From assembly GCA_001931535.1 (NCBI GenBank), contig CP016211.1, positions 14,895,501 to 14,959,500 on the forward strand: 64,000 nucleotides of DNA. The letters run 5' to 3'. The translations under genes were made by a program, and so were the position numbers. Source of the DNA: Minicystis rosea. Its GTDB lineage: Bacteria; Myxococcota_A; Polyangia; Polyangiales; Polyangiaceae. The notes under the pieces were generated by a model. That model was not told the DNA's origin, searched no databases, and saw nothing but the letters and a program-made list of their open reading frames with translations. Below, one piece after another: positions 8,435 to 18,400 of the stretch (positions within the stretch are counted from its first letter, which is position 1; each line of letters begins with the position of its first letter).

Positions 8435-10993
8435 ATGGCCGATTACAACGTTCCCGACTACGTCGTGTCGAGGCTCCGTTACTTCAACGGACAGTTTCTC
8501 AAAGAACAGGATTTCATCGACGAGCAGAAGTTTCACCTCGGTCAGGCGTGGCGCCACCAGCGCTTGCTCCACGTCTCCGGTGTGGCCGCCGGGCTCGACG
8601 TCTCGGTCGCGAGCAACGGCACCTCGATCTTGGTCGCAGCAGGCTCCGCGGTGGACGACGCCGGGCGGCAGATCCTGCTCTCGTCGTCGCAGACGATCGC
8701 AGTCCCGCCCGGCAGCGGCCCGTGGGTCGTGGAGATCGCGTACGCCGAGCAGGCCACCAACGTCGCCGACGTCTCCAGCCCCGTGCAGGACTTCACGCGC
8801 TTCAGCCAGAGCGTGAACCCGATCGCCATCACCAGCACGCTCTCCGCGGGCGCGGTGCTGCTCGCCGAGCTCGTGATCTCCGCGGGCGTCGTCACGGTGA
8901 AGCTCACCAAGCGCAAGTACTCCGGCGTGCGCCTGCCCGACGCGGGCGGCGGCGGGATCGCGCTACGAGCGCGCGGTGACGTGGCGGTGGGCTGGGGGCA
9001 GCTCGAAGGCAGCTTGAGCGTGCTCGGCGCGCTCGCGGTGACCGGCGACGTCTCCGCGGCCGCCGCGGTGAGCGTCGCAGGCGCGCTGACCGCGAACGGC
9101 GGTCTCGCGGTGACGGGCGGCAACGCCTCCGTGAGCAACAACCTGAGCGTCACCGGCGCGTCGACGCTCACGGGCGTGGTCAACGCCAATGGCGGGCTCA
9201 ACGGCCCGAATGGCACGCTCAACGTCAACAACAACCTGGCCGTGGCCGGCGCGTCGACGTTCACGGGCGCGGTGAATGCCAATGGTGGAATCAACACCAC
9301 GAGCAACTTGAGCGTCACCGGTACATCGACGTTGACCGGCGTGCTGAACGCGAATGGTGGCATCAACACGGGTTCCATCGGCGTGGGCGGCTCGTCGACA
9401 TTCACCGGCGCGCTGAACGCGAATGGTGGAATCAACGCCGCGAGCGGCACGCTCAACGTCAACAACAACCTGAGCGTGACCGCCGCGTCGACCTTCAACG
9501 GCGCGGTCACCGCGAAGAACGGCGTCGCGATCACGACAGGCAACCTGAGCGTGGCCGGCACGTCGACGTTCACGGGCGCGGTCGCGGCCAACGGCGGCCT
9601 TACCGCCTCCTCGGCGACCGTCTCGGGGGCCCTCGCGGCGAACGGCGGCCTCACCGCATCTTCGGCGACCGTCTCGGGCGCCCTCACCGCCAACAGCGGT
9701 ATCACCGCGACCTCGGCGACCATCTCGGGCGTCACTTACGCGAACGGCGGTCTCAATGCATCGACGGCCACCATCTCGGGTGTCGCCAACGCCTGGGGCG
9801 GGTTCAATGCGTGGACGGGGACCTTCACCGGCCTGCTCAATGCGAATGGGGGCATCATCGGTGCAAGCGGCTCCCTCAGCGTCCAAGGCGCGATGTACGT
9901 CGCCGGCAGCGTGGGTATCAACATCTGGCCGCCGCGGAGCCGCCTCGATTTGGGGAGCGGTGGTGTCGGCACCAGCTTGCGGGTCGGCGCCTACTTCGAC
10001 ATCGGCGGGACGTACACCAACAACATGGCGTACATCGGTGTCAATGCCGTGCTCAGCACGTCGGACACCAGTGGCAATCGCTTCAAGCCGGTCCACTGGG
10101 GCCCGAGCCCGGTGGGCGGTGGCATGGTGCTCTCTCAGCTCGCCGGCGGGCTCGGGGAGCTCGACTTCTGGGGCATCAACTGGAACAACGATGCCAGCGA
10201 GAAGGTCTTCCCGGACGCCTTCACCCACGTGATGCGTTTGGGGATCAACGGCAACGTGGGTATCGGCACCGGCGGTGGGGGACCGGCGGCGAAGCTCGAC
10301 GTGAATGGAAACCTGAGGGTCGCGAGCGACGCCAACGTCCTCGGCAATGCCGTCGTGTCAGGCACCATGCAGGCCGGCACGTTCGCGTTCCCGCTCCCGG
10401 TGGGCGATCCATCGCCCGTAATCACCACACGGACCATGCCCGCGAACCAGGGAGGCTCCAGCGAGCGCACGGAGCTCATCCTCTTCGCCGCCAACGATGG
10501 GACCGGCGGCTCGGGGCCTGACACGATCACGCTGCGCGCGCCCCACATCCGGCTCCAGACCTACAACGACGTCAGTGTCTCCGACATCAACAACGCGGCC
10601 GGCTCGAACGATCGGCTCAGCATCGACTCGAACGGCAAGATCGCGAGCCCGATGTGGAGGGTGACGCAGGTCCTCAACATGAAGCCGGGCGCGCTCCCGG
10701 TGTCGGGCACGTTCACGTCCGGTGGCGGGACGCTGGTGCTCCTGGTGTCCGGATCCGGGTGGGGACCCAACGGCGCCGTGATTGGTTTCGACATCCTGGT
10801 CGACGACGTCACCCGAGGGAACGCGCTCACGTACACGAATCTCAATGGATGCCACCTGGCGATCAACGCGAACCCGCTCGTGGTCACCGGCGTCGCCGCC
10901 GGCACCCACACCGTCAAGCTCGTCGCCCGCTCCAGCATCACCACGGACTACAACGACTTCTTCTCCGTCACCGTGATGGAGCTGCCCTTCTAG
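8435..10993 (+). CDS. Repetitive tail fibre-like protein
   Basis: An 852-aa protein with GGAGAGAG upstream of ATG. Residues 1-170 form a distinct N-terminal domain (LRYFNGQFLKEQDFIDEQKF, then HQRLLHVSGVAAGLDV) that probably anchors to the baseplate. Residues about 185-485 are a low-complexity array of roughly a dozen 15-25-residue units built on ANGGL/I-(S/T)-x-T-x-SG-A-L and NNLSVTGASTFTGA, the pattern of a trimeric beta-solenoid shaft. The C-terminal part (about 490-852) is non-repetitive and contains structural LDVNGNLRVA elements. The position after tail protein I matches the fibre slot (Afp13-like), so it is a candidate target-recognition fibre; the target is unknown. Confidence 0.72.
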   Translation: MADYNVPDYVVSRLRYFNGQFLKEQDFIDEQKFHLGQAWRHQRLLHVSGVAAGLDVSVASNGTSILVAAGSAVDDAGRQILLSSSQTIAVPPGSGPWVVEIAYAEQATNVADVSSPVQDFTRFSQSVNPIAITSTLSAGAVLLAELVISAGVVTVKLTKRKYSGVRLPDAGGGGIALRARGDVAVGWGQLEGSLSVLGALAVTGDVSAAAAVSVAGALTANGGLAVTGGNASVSNNLSVTGASTLTGVVNANGGLNGPNGTLNVNNNLAVAGASTFTGAVNANGGINTTSNLSVTGTSTLTGVLNANGGINTGSIGVGGSSTFTGALNANGGINAASGTLNVNNNLSVTAASTFNGAVTAKNGVAITTGNLSVAGTSTFTGAVAANGGLTASSATVSGALAANGGLTASSATVSGALTANSGITATSATISGVTYANGGLNASTATISGVANAWGGFNAWTGTFTGLLNANGGIIGASGSLSVQGAMYVAGSVGINIWPPRSRLDLGSGGVGTSLRVGAYFDIGGTYTNNMAYIGVNAVLSTSDTSGNRFKPVHWGPSPVGGGMVLSQLAGGLGELDFWGINWNNDASEKVFPDAFTHVMRLGINGNVGIGTGGGGPAAKLDVNGNLRVASDANVLGNAVVSGTMQAGTFAFPLPVGDPSPVITTRTMPANQGGSSERTELILFAANDGTGGSGPDTITLRAPHIRLQTYNDVSVSDINNAAGSNDRLSIDSNGKIASPMWRVTQVLNMKPGALPVSGTFTSGGGTLVLLVSGSGWGPNGAVIGFDILVDDVTRGNALTYTNLNGCHLAINANPLVVTGVAAGTHTVKLVARSSITTDYNDFFSVTVMELPF

Positions 10994-11068
10994 CCTCGTC
11001 GCTGCGAGCGTGGTTTCGCGCGATGCCGGCGGACACGACCTCATCCTCTCTCGACAGGAATACGAACC

Positions 11069-11284
11069 ATGAAAGCCACCCTGGAACAGCGCCTCGCCAA
11101 CCTGCAATCCGAGTACGAGTCCGGGCAGAAGATGCTCGCCGAGCTCGACCAAAAGCGCGCCTCCCTGACGCAGACGCTCCTGCGCATCGAGGGGGCCATG
11201 ACGGTGTTGAAGGAGGTCCTCTCCCAGGAGGCGTCCGAGCCGGCGAGCCATGGAGTCGAGGCCGCCGGATCGCTGCCGTCCTGA
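11069..11284 (+). CDS. Small coiled-coil protein of the injection-system locus
   Basis: A 71-aa protein with AGGAA 8 nt before ATG. Residues 1-50 (LEQRLANLQSEYESGQKMLAELDQ and on) have clear heptad character and predict one long helix or coiled coil; the tail is short and polar. It lies between the fibre and ATPase genes on the same strand. No family is recognised. It may be a chaperone or connector for the fibre or ATPase, but that is only inference from position. Confidence 0.6.
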   Translation: MKATLEQRLANLQSEYESGQKMLAELDQKRASLTQTLLRIEGAMTVLKEVLSQEASEPASHGVEAAGSLPS

Positions 11285-11287
11285 CGC

Positions 11288-13489
11288 GTGATGGAGAAGG
11301 TTTCGCTGCCGTTTCCCCCGCGCCGCCGCGGCGCGCCGGCGCCCATCGCGGTACGCGACGAGGCCTATGCCTCATCGCTCGAGCACGTGCTCGACGAGCT
11401 CGCGCGCATCGATCTCCTGGTGCGCATTCAAGTCGCGCGCGCGCGAGCCGGCAGCGATGATCCGCTGCGGGGGCTCTCCATCTCGGACGCCGAGATCGAC
11501 GCGCTCCTCGGTCGATCGTTGGGGCAGCCGCATTGGGCCTCCGTGCCGCTGCCGCCGGCGCTCGCGGACGCGTACGCGCTGGTCGCGGAGCACGCGGGCG
11601 CCATCGAGCGAAGGCGCGTGGAGAGCCTCCGGCGCGGCGTCCCGTTGCGCCTGTCGCGGCTCGCGACCTCGTTCCAGCTCACGCGCTTCGATCTCGACGT
11701 CCTCGTCCTCGCGCTCGCGCCCGAGATCGATCTTCGCTACGAGCGGCTCTTCGCGTACCTCAACGACGACGTGACCCGCAGGCGACCCACGGTGGACGCC
11801 GTGCTCTCGCTCCTGTGCCCGTCGCTCGAAGCGCGCATGGCGGCGCGCGCGCGCTTCGCGAGCGAGGCGCCGCTGATCCGAAACGGGCTCGTGCACGTGG
11901 TCGCCGATCCGCAGGGATCGCTGCTCGGCGCCGTGATTCGCATCGACGAGCGCATCGCCGGTCACCTTCACGACGCCGACGATCTCGATGCCCGGCTCGC
12001 GCCTCACGCGCGCGCGGTGACGCCGGCGATCGATCTCGCGGATCTCCTCGCTCCCGATGCGCTCAAGGCTCGTTTGGCGGCGCTCGCCGCCGGCGATGGC
12101 CAGGTGCTTTATCTCCACGGGCCTCGCGGTGTCGGCAAGCAGACGGCGGCGGAGGCGTGTTGTCGCGCGGCGGACAAGCGTCTTCTCGTCGTCGATGGTC
12201 GAAGCATCACGACCGACGATGCTTTCGACGGGATCGCGCGCGCCGCGGTGCGGGAGAGCGTGCTCCTCGATGCCACCCTTTACTGGGATGGTTTCGATGC
12301 GCTGTTCGCCGCCGACAAACGCGGCCCGCGCGCCGCCGTGCTGCGCGCGCTCGAAGGTCTGCGCGGGCTCGCGTTCCTCGCGGGGCATGCGCCTTGGGAT
12401 CCGGTGACCATGCTGCGAGGTCGCGCGGTGGTGCACGTCGAGCTCGGTCTTCCCGACCCGCAGGAGCGCGCGCGCCTCTGGGCAGGCTCCCTCGGCGACG
12501 CGGCGGCGAGCTTGGATCTCGCGGCGCTCGCGGGCCGCTATCGCCTGAGCGGTGGGCAGATCCACGACGCCGCGGCCACGGCCGGAGGCCTCGCGCGCTT
12601 CCGCGATCCCGCGCGCCCCGAGGTCACGTTGGACGATCTCTCCGCCGCGAGCCGGATCTGCTCGAGCCCCAAGCTCTCCACCTTGGCCAACAAGGTCACG
12701 GCGCGCGCCGCTTGGGACGAGCTCGTGCTCTCGCGCGATCGCGTCGCTCGGCTGCGCGAGATCTGCGATCACGCGCGCCACCGTGATCGCGTGTTCGACG
12801 GCTGGGGCTTTCAACGGAAGCTCACCACGGGCCGCGGGCTCGGCGTGCTCTTCGCGGGCCCGCCGGGCACGGGCAAGACGATGACCGCGGGCGTCCTCGC
12901 CGGCGAGCTCGGCCTCGATCTCTTCCAGATCGACGTGGCCCGCGTGGTCGACAAATACGTGGGCGAGACCGAGAAGCAGTTGAGCCGCCTCTTCGACGAG
13001 GCCGAGGGCTCGAACGCCATCCTCTTCTTCGACGAAGCCGACGCGCTCTTCGGCAAGCGCACCGAAGTGCACGACGCCCACGATCGCTACGCCAACATCG
13101 AAGTCAGCTACCTGCTCCAGCGCATGGACGCGTACGAGGGCATCATCATCCTGGCGACGAACCTCGCGCGGAACATGGATCAGGCCTTCGTGCGGCGGCT
13201 CCGGTTCATCGTCGAGTTCGACAACCCCGAGGAGCACGAGCGCCGCGAGCTCTGGGAGCGCGCCTTCCCCGAGCGCACGCCCCGCGATCCCGCGCTCGAT
13301 CTCGCCTTCATGGCGCGGCGCTTCGAGCTCACCGGCGGCCACATCCGCAACGTCGTGCTCGCGGCCGCGTTCCTCGCGGCGGCGGAAGGATCGGTGGTGA
13401 TGCAAAAGCACCTCCTCCACGCCGCACGGCGCGAATACCAAAAGATGGGCAAGATGGCGGACGAGTCGATGTTCGCCTACCACCGTTGA
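11288..13489 (+). CDS. AAA+ ATPase of extracellular contractile injection system (Afp15-like)
   Basis: A 733-aa protein starting at GTG 11288 or the adjacent ATG 11291. An N-terminal helical region is followed by a degenerate AAA module with GPRGVGKQT near residue 278 and an acidic YWDGFDAL where Walker B should be. A complete AAA module follows: Walker A GPPGTGKT near 524, Walker B ILFFDEADALFGKR near 577, then LATNLARNMDQAF with an arginine pair (sensor/finger region). This double architecture is typical of the ATPase conserved in Afp/PVC-like loci, where it is needed for particle assembly or maturation. It is the strongest marker that the locus is an eCIS rather than a prophage tail. Confidence 0.85.
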   Translation: MMEKVSLPFPPRRRGAPAPIAVRDEAYASSLEHVLDELARIDLLVRIQVARARAGSDDPLRGLSISDAEIDALLGRSLGQPHWASVPLPPALADAYALVAEHAGAIERRRVESLRRGVPLRLSRLATSFQLTRFDLDVLVLALAPEIDLRYERLFAYLNDDVTRRRPTVDAVLSLLCPSLEARMAARARFASEAPLIRNGLVHVVADPQGSLLGAVIRIDERIAGHLHDADDLDARLAPHARAVTPAIDLADLLAPDALKARLAALAAGDGQVLYLHGPRGVGKQTAAEACCRAADKRLLVVDGRSITTDDAFDGIARAAVRESVLLDATLYWDGFDALFAADKRGPRAAVLRALEGLRGLAFLAGHAPWDPVTMLRGRAVVHVELGLPDPQERARLWAGSLGDAAASLDLAALAGRYRLSGGQIHDAAATAGGLARFRDPARPEVTLDDLSAASRICSSPKLSTLANKVTARAAWDELVLSRDRVARLREICDHARHRDRVFDGWGFQRKLTTGRGLGVLFAGPPGTGKTMTAGVLAGELGLDLFQIDVARVVDKYVGETEKQLSRLFDEAEGSNAILFFDEADALFGKRTEVHDAHDRYANIEVSYLLQRMDAYEGIIILATNLARNMDQAFVRRLRFIVEFDNPEEHERRELWERAFPERTPRDPALDLAFMARRFELTGGHIRNVVLAAAFLAAAEGSVVMQKHLLHAARREYQKMGKMADESMFAYHR

Positions 13490-13500
13490 AGGGCGAGACC

Positions 13501-15108
13501 ATGCACGATGGCAACGGCGCAGGCGGCGCCCCCGGTTTCGTCCTCGAATCGGGCCTGCGCCTGTCCCAATCCATGCTTTGGGATCTGCAACGCCGCTTCT
13601 TCGAGCAGCAGGGCATCGAGGCTTGGCGACGCGGGGCCGTGCCTCTCTACATCACCAGCAATCCCTTCATCGCCGGCGCCTATGCCGCCGTCGTCATGGG
13701 ATATCTCGAGGACTGCCAGGCCGCGGGCGCCTCCGACGAGCCCGTGTACATCGTGGAGCTCGGCGCCGGCTCGGGGCGCTTCGCGTATCTCTTCCTCAAA
13801 AAGCTCCTCGCCCTGCACAGGCGGCCGGGCGCGCGGGCCGCGCCGTTCGTCTACGTGATGACCGATCTCGCCGCGCGGAACCTCGCCCACGCGCAGGCGC
13901 ACCCTTCGCTCCAGCCCTTCTGCGACGAGGGCGTGCTCGACTTCGCGCGCTTCGACGCGGAGCACGACGACGCAATCACGCTCGTCCGATCCGGCGTCGT
14001 GCTCACTGCAGGCGCTTTCCTGCGCCCGCTCGTCGTCATCGCCAACTACGTCTTCGACAGCATCCCGCAGGATGCCTTTCGCATCCACGAAGGCCGCCTC
14101 TACGAGAGCTCGATCACGCTCGTCTCCAAGGACGCGGAGCCGGACACGCGCGATCCGACGCTGATTACGCGCGTCACGCTCGACTACGATCATCGGCCCG
14201 CGCCGGCCGACCCGTACGACGATCCTCTCCTGAACGACATCCTCCACGCGTACACCGCGCGTCTCGGCACCACGTCGATCCGATTCCCCATCGCGGCGCT
14301 GCGCTGCTGCCGCACGCTCGCTCGAATCGCCGGCGGGCGCCTCCTGCTCTTGTCGGCGGACCGGGGATCCATCCACGAGGATCAGCTCCGCGGCCACGGC
14401 GAAGCAGGCATCTCCGTGCACGGGAGCTTCTCGCTCAGCGTCGACTACCACGCCGTCGCCGAGTGCTTTCGCGGGCAGGGCGGCTTTGCGCTCCACACCG
14501 CGCACGAAGCCGCGAGCCTCATCGTGGCCGCCTTCTTCCTGGGCGCGCCGGAGGAAGGCTGCCCCGCGGCGCGCCGCGCCTTCGCGGACGCGGTGGAGCG
14601 CTTCGGGCCCGACGACTTCTTCTCGCTGAAGAAGGGAATCGAGAAAGGCTATGACGCGCTCACGCTGCCTCAGCTCCTCGCGTTCCTGCGGCTCGCCGAC
14701 GGCGACCCGCGCATCCTCTCCCAATGCCTCCATGTCCTGATCGAGCGGGCGCGCTCGGCCTCGATGGCCGACGAGCAGGAGATCCAGCGCGCCGTCGCCC
14801 GCGCCTGGGAGCACTATTATCACCTCGGCGAAGAGCCCGATTTGCCCTTCGGCCTCGGGATGCTCTTGTACGAAATGGGATGTCACCGGGACGCGCTCAC
14901 CTATTTCGAGCGCTCATTCGAGCTTTACGGGGCGAGCCCACACACCATCTTCAACATGGGCATGTGCCATTACGAGCTCGGCGAAATGGATGACGCGCTC
15001 GCCTGTGCCCGTCGGGTGCTCGCGCTCGATCCGCTGCACGATGGGGCTTTGGCGATGCGGGCCGAGCTCGAGCGCGCGTGGGACCGCGCCGTCGATATCG
15101 CGGAGTGA
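13501..15108 (+). CDS. SAM-dependent methyltransferase (MidA-like) with C-terminal TPRs
   Basis: A 535-aa protein. ATG 13501 is preceded by GAAGGGCGAG; an upstream in-frame TTG at 13486 is less likely. Residues about 85-94 read VELGAGSGRF, the SAM-binding glycine motif I of class I methyltransferases. The early YITSNPFIAGAYA and later VIANYVFDSIPQDAFRI segments recall MidA/DUF185 proteins, which methylate a complex I subunit. From about residue 440 the sequence is TPR-like (GLGMLLYEMGCHRDALTYFE, then a TIFNMGMCHYELGEMDDALA repeat). It follows the ATPase by a short gap in the same direction, so it may belong to the injection locus as an accessory or cargo-related protein. Substrate unknown. 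Confidence 0.65.
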   Translation: MHDGNGAGGAPGFVLESGLRLSQSMLWDLQRRFFEQQGIEAWRRGAVPLYITSNPFIAGAYAAVVMGYLEDCQAAGASDEPVYIVELGAGSGRFAYLFLKKLLALHRRPGARAAPFVYVMTDLAARNLAHAQAHPSLQPFCDEGVLDFARFDAEHDDAITLVRSGVVLTAGAFLRPLVVIANYVFDSIPQDAFRIHEGRLYESSITLVSKDAEPDTRDPTLITRVTLDYDHRPAPADPYDDPLLNDILHAYTARLGTTSIRFPIAALRCCRTLARIAGGRLLLLSADRGSIHEDQLRGHGEAGISVHGSFSLSVDYHAVAECFRGQGGFALHTAHEAASLIVAAFFLGAPEEGCPAARRAFADAVERFGPDDFFSLKKGIEKGYDALTLPQLLAFLRLADGDPRILSQCLHVLIERARSASMADEQEIQRAVARAWEHYYHLGEEPDLPFGLGMLLYEMGCHRDALTYFERSFELYGASPHTIFNMGMCHYELGEMDDALACARRVLALDPLHDGALAMRAELERAWDRAVDIAE

Positions 15109-15252
15109 GCCTGGGCGGCGGTTCCTGCGCATCACCCTCGCTCGATCATCCGCCCAAGCCCACGTTCGAGCTTCTCCAGGTAACCCTGCTTCGAGCGATA
15201 CCCCCGTTTCGGGCTCGGCACGAATCCATACTTTCAGGGATCGTGAAGTAGA

Positions 15253-15280
15253 TTGACGTCCCACAGGAGAGCGCTAGTAG
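15253..15280 (+). promoter_or_regulatory. Candidate promoter of the copper/redox cluster
   Basis: TTGACG (15253-15258), 16-bp spacer, TAGTAG (15275-15280). The -10 is weak, but the same arrangement recurs at 20456-20483, at nearly the same distance from an ATG (149 and 146 bp from the TTGACG to the ATG). Confidence 0.4.
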
Positions 15281-15401
15281 GAGGCTCCGCCGTATCGCGC
15301 CTCCAGGGCTTCCCGCGTTTCGCGTGTCCGTGCTCGATACGCGTGTCCAACGCTGAAGCCGACGCGCTGCGGCGTTCGTGTCCTTCACAAGGGGGCAACG
15401 C

Positions 15402-18400
15402 ATGGTACGTGTCCTGTCCGTACTGGCGATGGGTGCGCTCGCGTTCTTCATGGGCGGGTGCGCAAGGGAGAGAACCACGGCCGAAGACGCTCTGGGAGAA
15501 GCAGAGACCGAGCTCTCGAGATGTCCATCCAACCCGGAGCCGCCGTCCGGGAGCCGAATCGTCACGGCCGATGTCGTCGCCATCGATCAGGTTTATGTTT
15601 ATAACCGCTTCGGCTCCTTCAACCCGGGAGGGATGATCTATGCGCTCAAGCGGGATGTCGTCCCGATCGATCCAGGAAAACCGATCGGCCCGGGCAACGC
15701 CATGCTCCGTGAGGACAAGCGTCCGAGGCCGCTCGTGCTCCGCGCCAACGTGGGCGATACGCTGACAATCCGGTTCACCAACTGGCTTGCTCCGGAGCGC
15801 GTCGACGAAGATCAGCCGTTCACCCGGCAGGCGTCCGTCCACGTGAACGGGCTCGAGGTGCTCGATCTCGCGTCGCTGGGCGGCAACGTGGGAAAGAACC
15901 CGAGCGCGTTGGCGAAGCCGGGGGAGACACGTGTCTATCGGCTCTTCGCGGCGCGTGAAGGGACGTTCTTCATGCACAGCGGCGGCGCCATGACCGGCGG
16001 CGAGGGCCTCGGCGGGCAGACCGTTCAAGGCCTGTTCGGTGCCGTCAACGTCGAGCCCGTGGGGGCCGTCTGGTATCGATCGCAGGTGACCGCGGCGCAA
16101 CTCGCGGCGGCGTCGCGGCCGCAGCGGAACGCCGACGGCACACCGCGGATCGACTACGACGCCGAGGACGCGCAGGGGGTCCCGATCCTGCGCATCCTGG
16201 ACGATCAGAATCAGATCGTGCACAGCGATCTCAACGCCATCGTGGCCGGCTACGACGTTACCGACGTCGGCACGCCGAGCTCCGTGGACCAGGGCGTCTT
16301 CCGCGAGATGACCATCGTCTTCCACGACGAGCTCAACGCCGTGCAGGCCTTCCCGGAGCTCGATGAGCCGCAGTTCCACGGGGTGCGCGACGGCTTCGCC
16401 ATCAACTACGGCGCGGCCGGCTTGGGCGCCGAGCTGCTCGCCAACCGCAAGCGCATCGGCCCGACGAAGAACTGTGTCGAATGCCGCTTCGAGGAGTTCT
16501 TCCTTTCCTCATGGGCCGGCGGCGATCCGGCGCTCAACGTGGAGAAGAACGCCAACGGCGTGGCCGAGCGCGCGCTCTTCCCCGACGATCCGTCGAACGT
16601 CCATCATGCCTATCTGGGCGATCCGGTGCGGATGCGGAACCTGCACGGCGGGCCGAAGGAGACGCACGTCTTCCACCTGCACGCGCACCAGTGGTTGCAC
16701 ACGCCCAACGGCGACAAGTCGACGTATCTGGACTCGCAGACCCTCGGCCCCGCCGGCGCGTACACGTACGACATCAACTACGGAGGCGCGGGCAACCGCA
16801 ACTTCACGGCGGGTGACGCGATCTTCCACTGCCATCTGTATCCGCACTTCGCGCAGGGCATGTGGGAGCTGTTTCGGGTCCACGACGTGTTCGAGTCGGG
16901 CACGCCCGACCGCAACCTGCCCGATGGTGAGATCGCGCAGGGGACGCCGAACCCGGCGCTCGTGCCGCTGCCCGAGCGGGCCATGCCGCCGATGCCGACC
17001 CCGGAGTTCCGCGGCTATCCCTTCTACGTCGGTGCCATCGCCGGTCACCGGCCCTCGCAGCCGCCGCTGGACATCGAGTTCGACGGCGGGCTCCAACGCC
17101 ACTTGATCACCAAGGTGCAACAGGCCGAGCTCGGAGCGCGCGGCCAGTTCGACGTGGAGATCCTGAAAGCGAACGTGAAGCTGCTGCCGCCGACGGGGAC
17201 ACCGCCCGAGAAGCGAGCGATGGACTTCCACGCCGGCGCCTTCCCCGGCAGTCAGCCCTTCACGACCATCTATGGCTTCCCGGCCAGGTCGTATCCTGCT
17301 TTCACGCCCGAGGGGGCGCCTGCGCGGTTCGTGGTCAATGGGCACGCGCCGCAGCCGGGCGCGCCCTACGCGGACCCGTGCCCGGCTGGATCACCGGAGC
17401 GCGATTACCGCGCTGCCTACGTGCAGCTCGACGGCGTGGTCAACCAGGCAGGGTGGCACGACAAGCAGATGCGCATCACCGTCCTCGAAGGGGACGCGGC
17501 GGCGACGTTGAACAAGACCCGTCCGCCGGAGCCGTTCTTCGTCCGCGCCAACTCGGGGGAGTGCATCAATTACGCGGCGACGAACCTCCTCCCGGATTCT
17601 CTCGCCCCGGACGACTTCCAAATCTTCACGCCGACGGACGTGGTCGGCCAGCACATCCACCTGGTCAAATTCGACGTCACGTCGTCGGACGGCTCGGGCA
17701 ACGGCTGGAACTACGAGGATGGAACGCTCGGCGCCCAATCGGTCCAAGAGATCATCGATGCAGCCAACGCCGCGGGCGGCGCGTTCGCGGCCGACGGCGA
17801 TCTCCAGCCCGGGATGGGCGATGGGCGCGTTTATCTGCGGGCCCGGGCGAACCCGCGCGTCCCGCTCGCGCAGCCGGGCGCCCAGACGACCGTGCAGCGA
17901 TGGTGGGCCGATCCGCTGCTCGACAAGCAGGGCCACGACCGCACCATCCGCACGTGCTTCAGCCACGATCACTTCGCGCCGTCGTCGCACCAGCACCACG
18001 GCCTCTATGCGGCGCTCGTCATCGAGCCGGCGGGCTCCACGTGGCGCGACCCCGGCACGGGGCAGCTCTTCGGGACACGCCCCGACGGCGGCCCGACGAG
18101 CTTCCGCGCCGACATCCTCACGCCCGCGGCCAGCGACAGTTATCGCGAGTTCAACCTGGCCCTGGCCGACTTCGCCATCGTTTACGACGCCTACGACAAG
18201 CCGGTGAACCCGCCGAACTTCTTGGAGGTCGCGCTGCCGATCGCCATCGCGCACAAGGGCGTCCCTACGCCGGAGGCCATCTCGGCCGGCGATCCCGGGA
18301 CGATGCTCATCAATTATCGCAACGAGCCACTTCCGCTCCGCCTCGCGAAGCGCAAGGCGGATGGCACGTTCAACCTCAAGCCCGGGCCGGAGGGGAAGAT

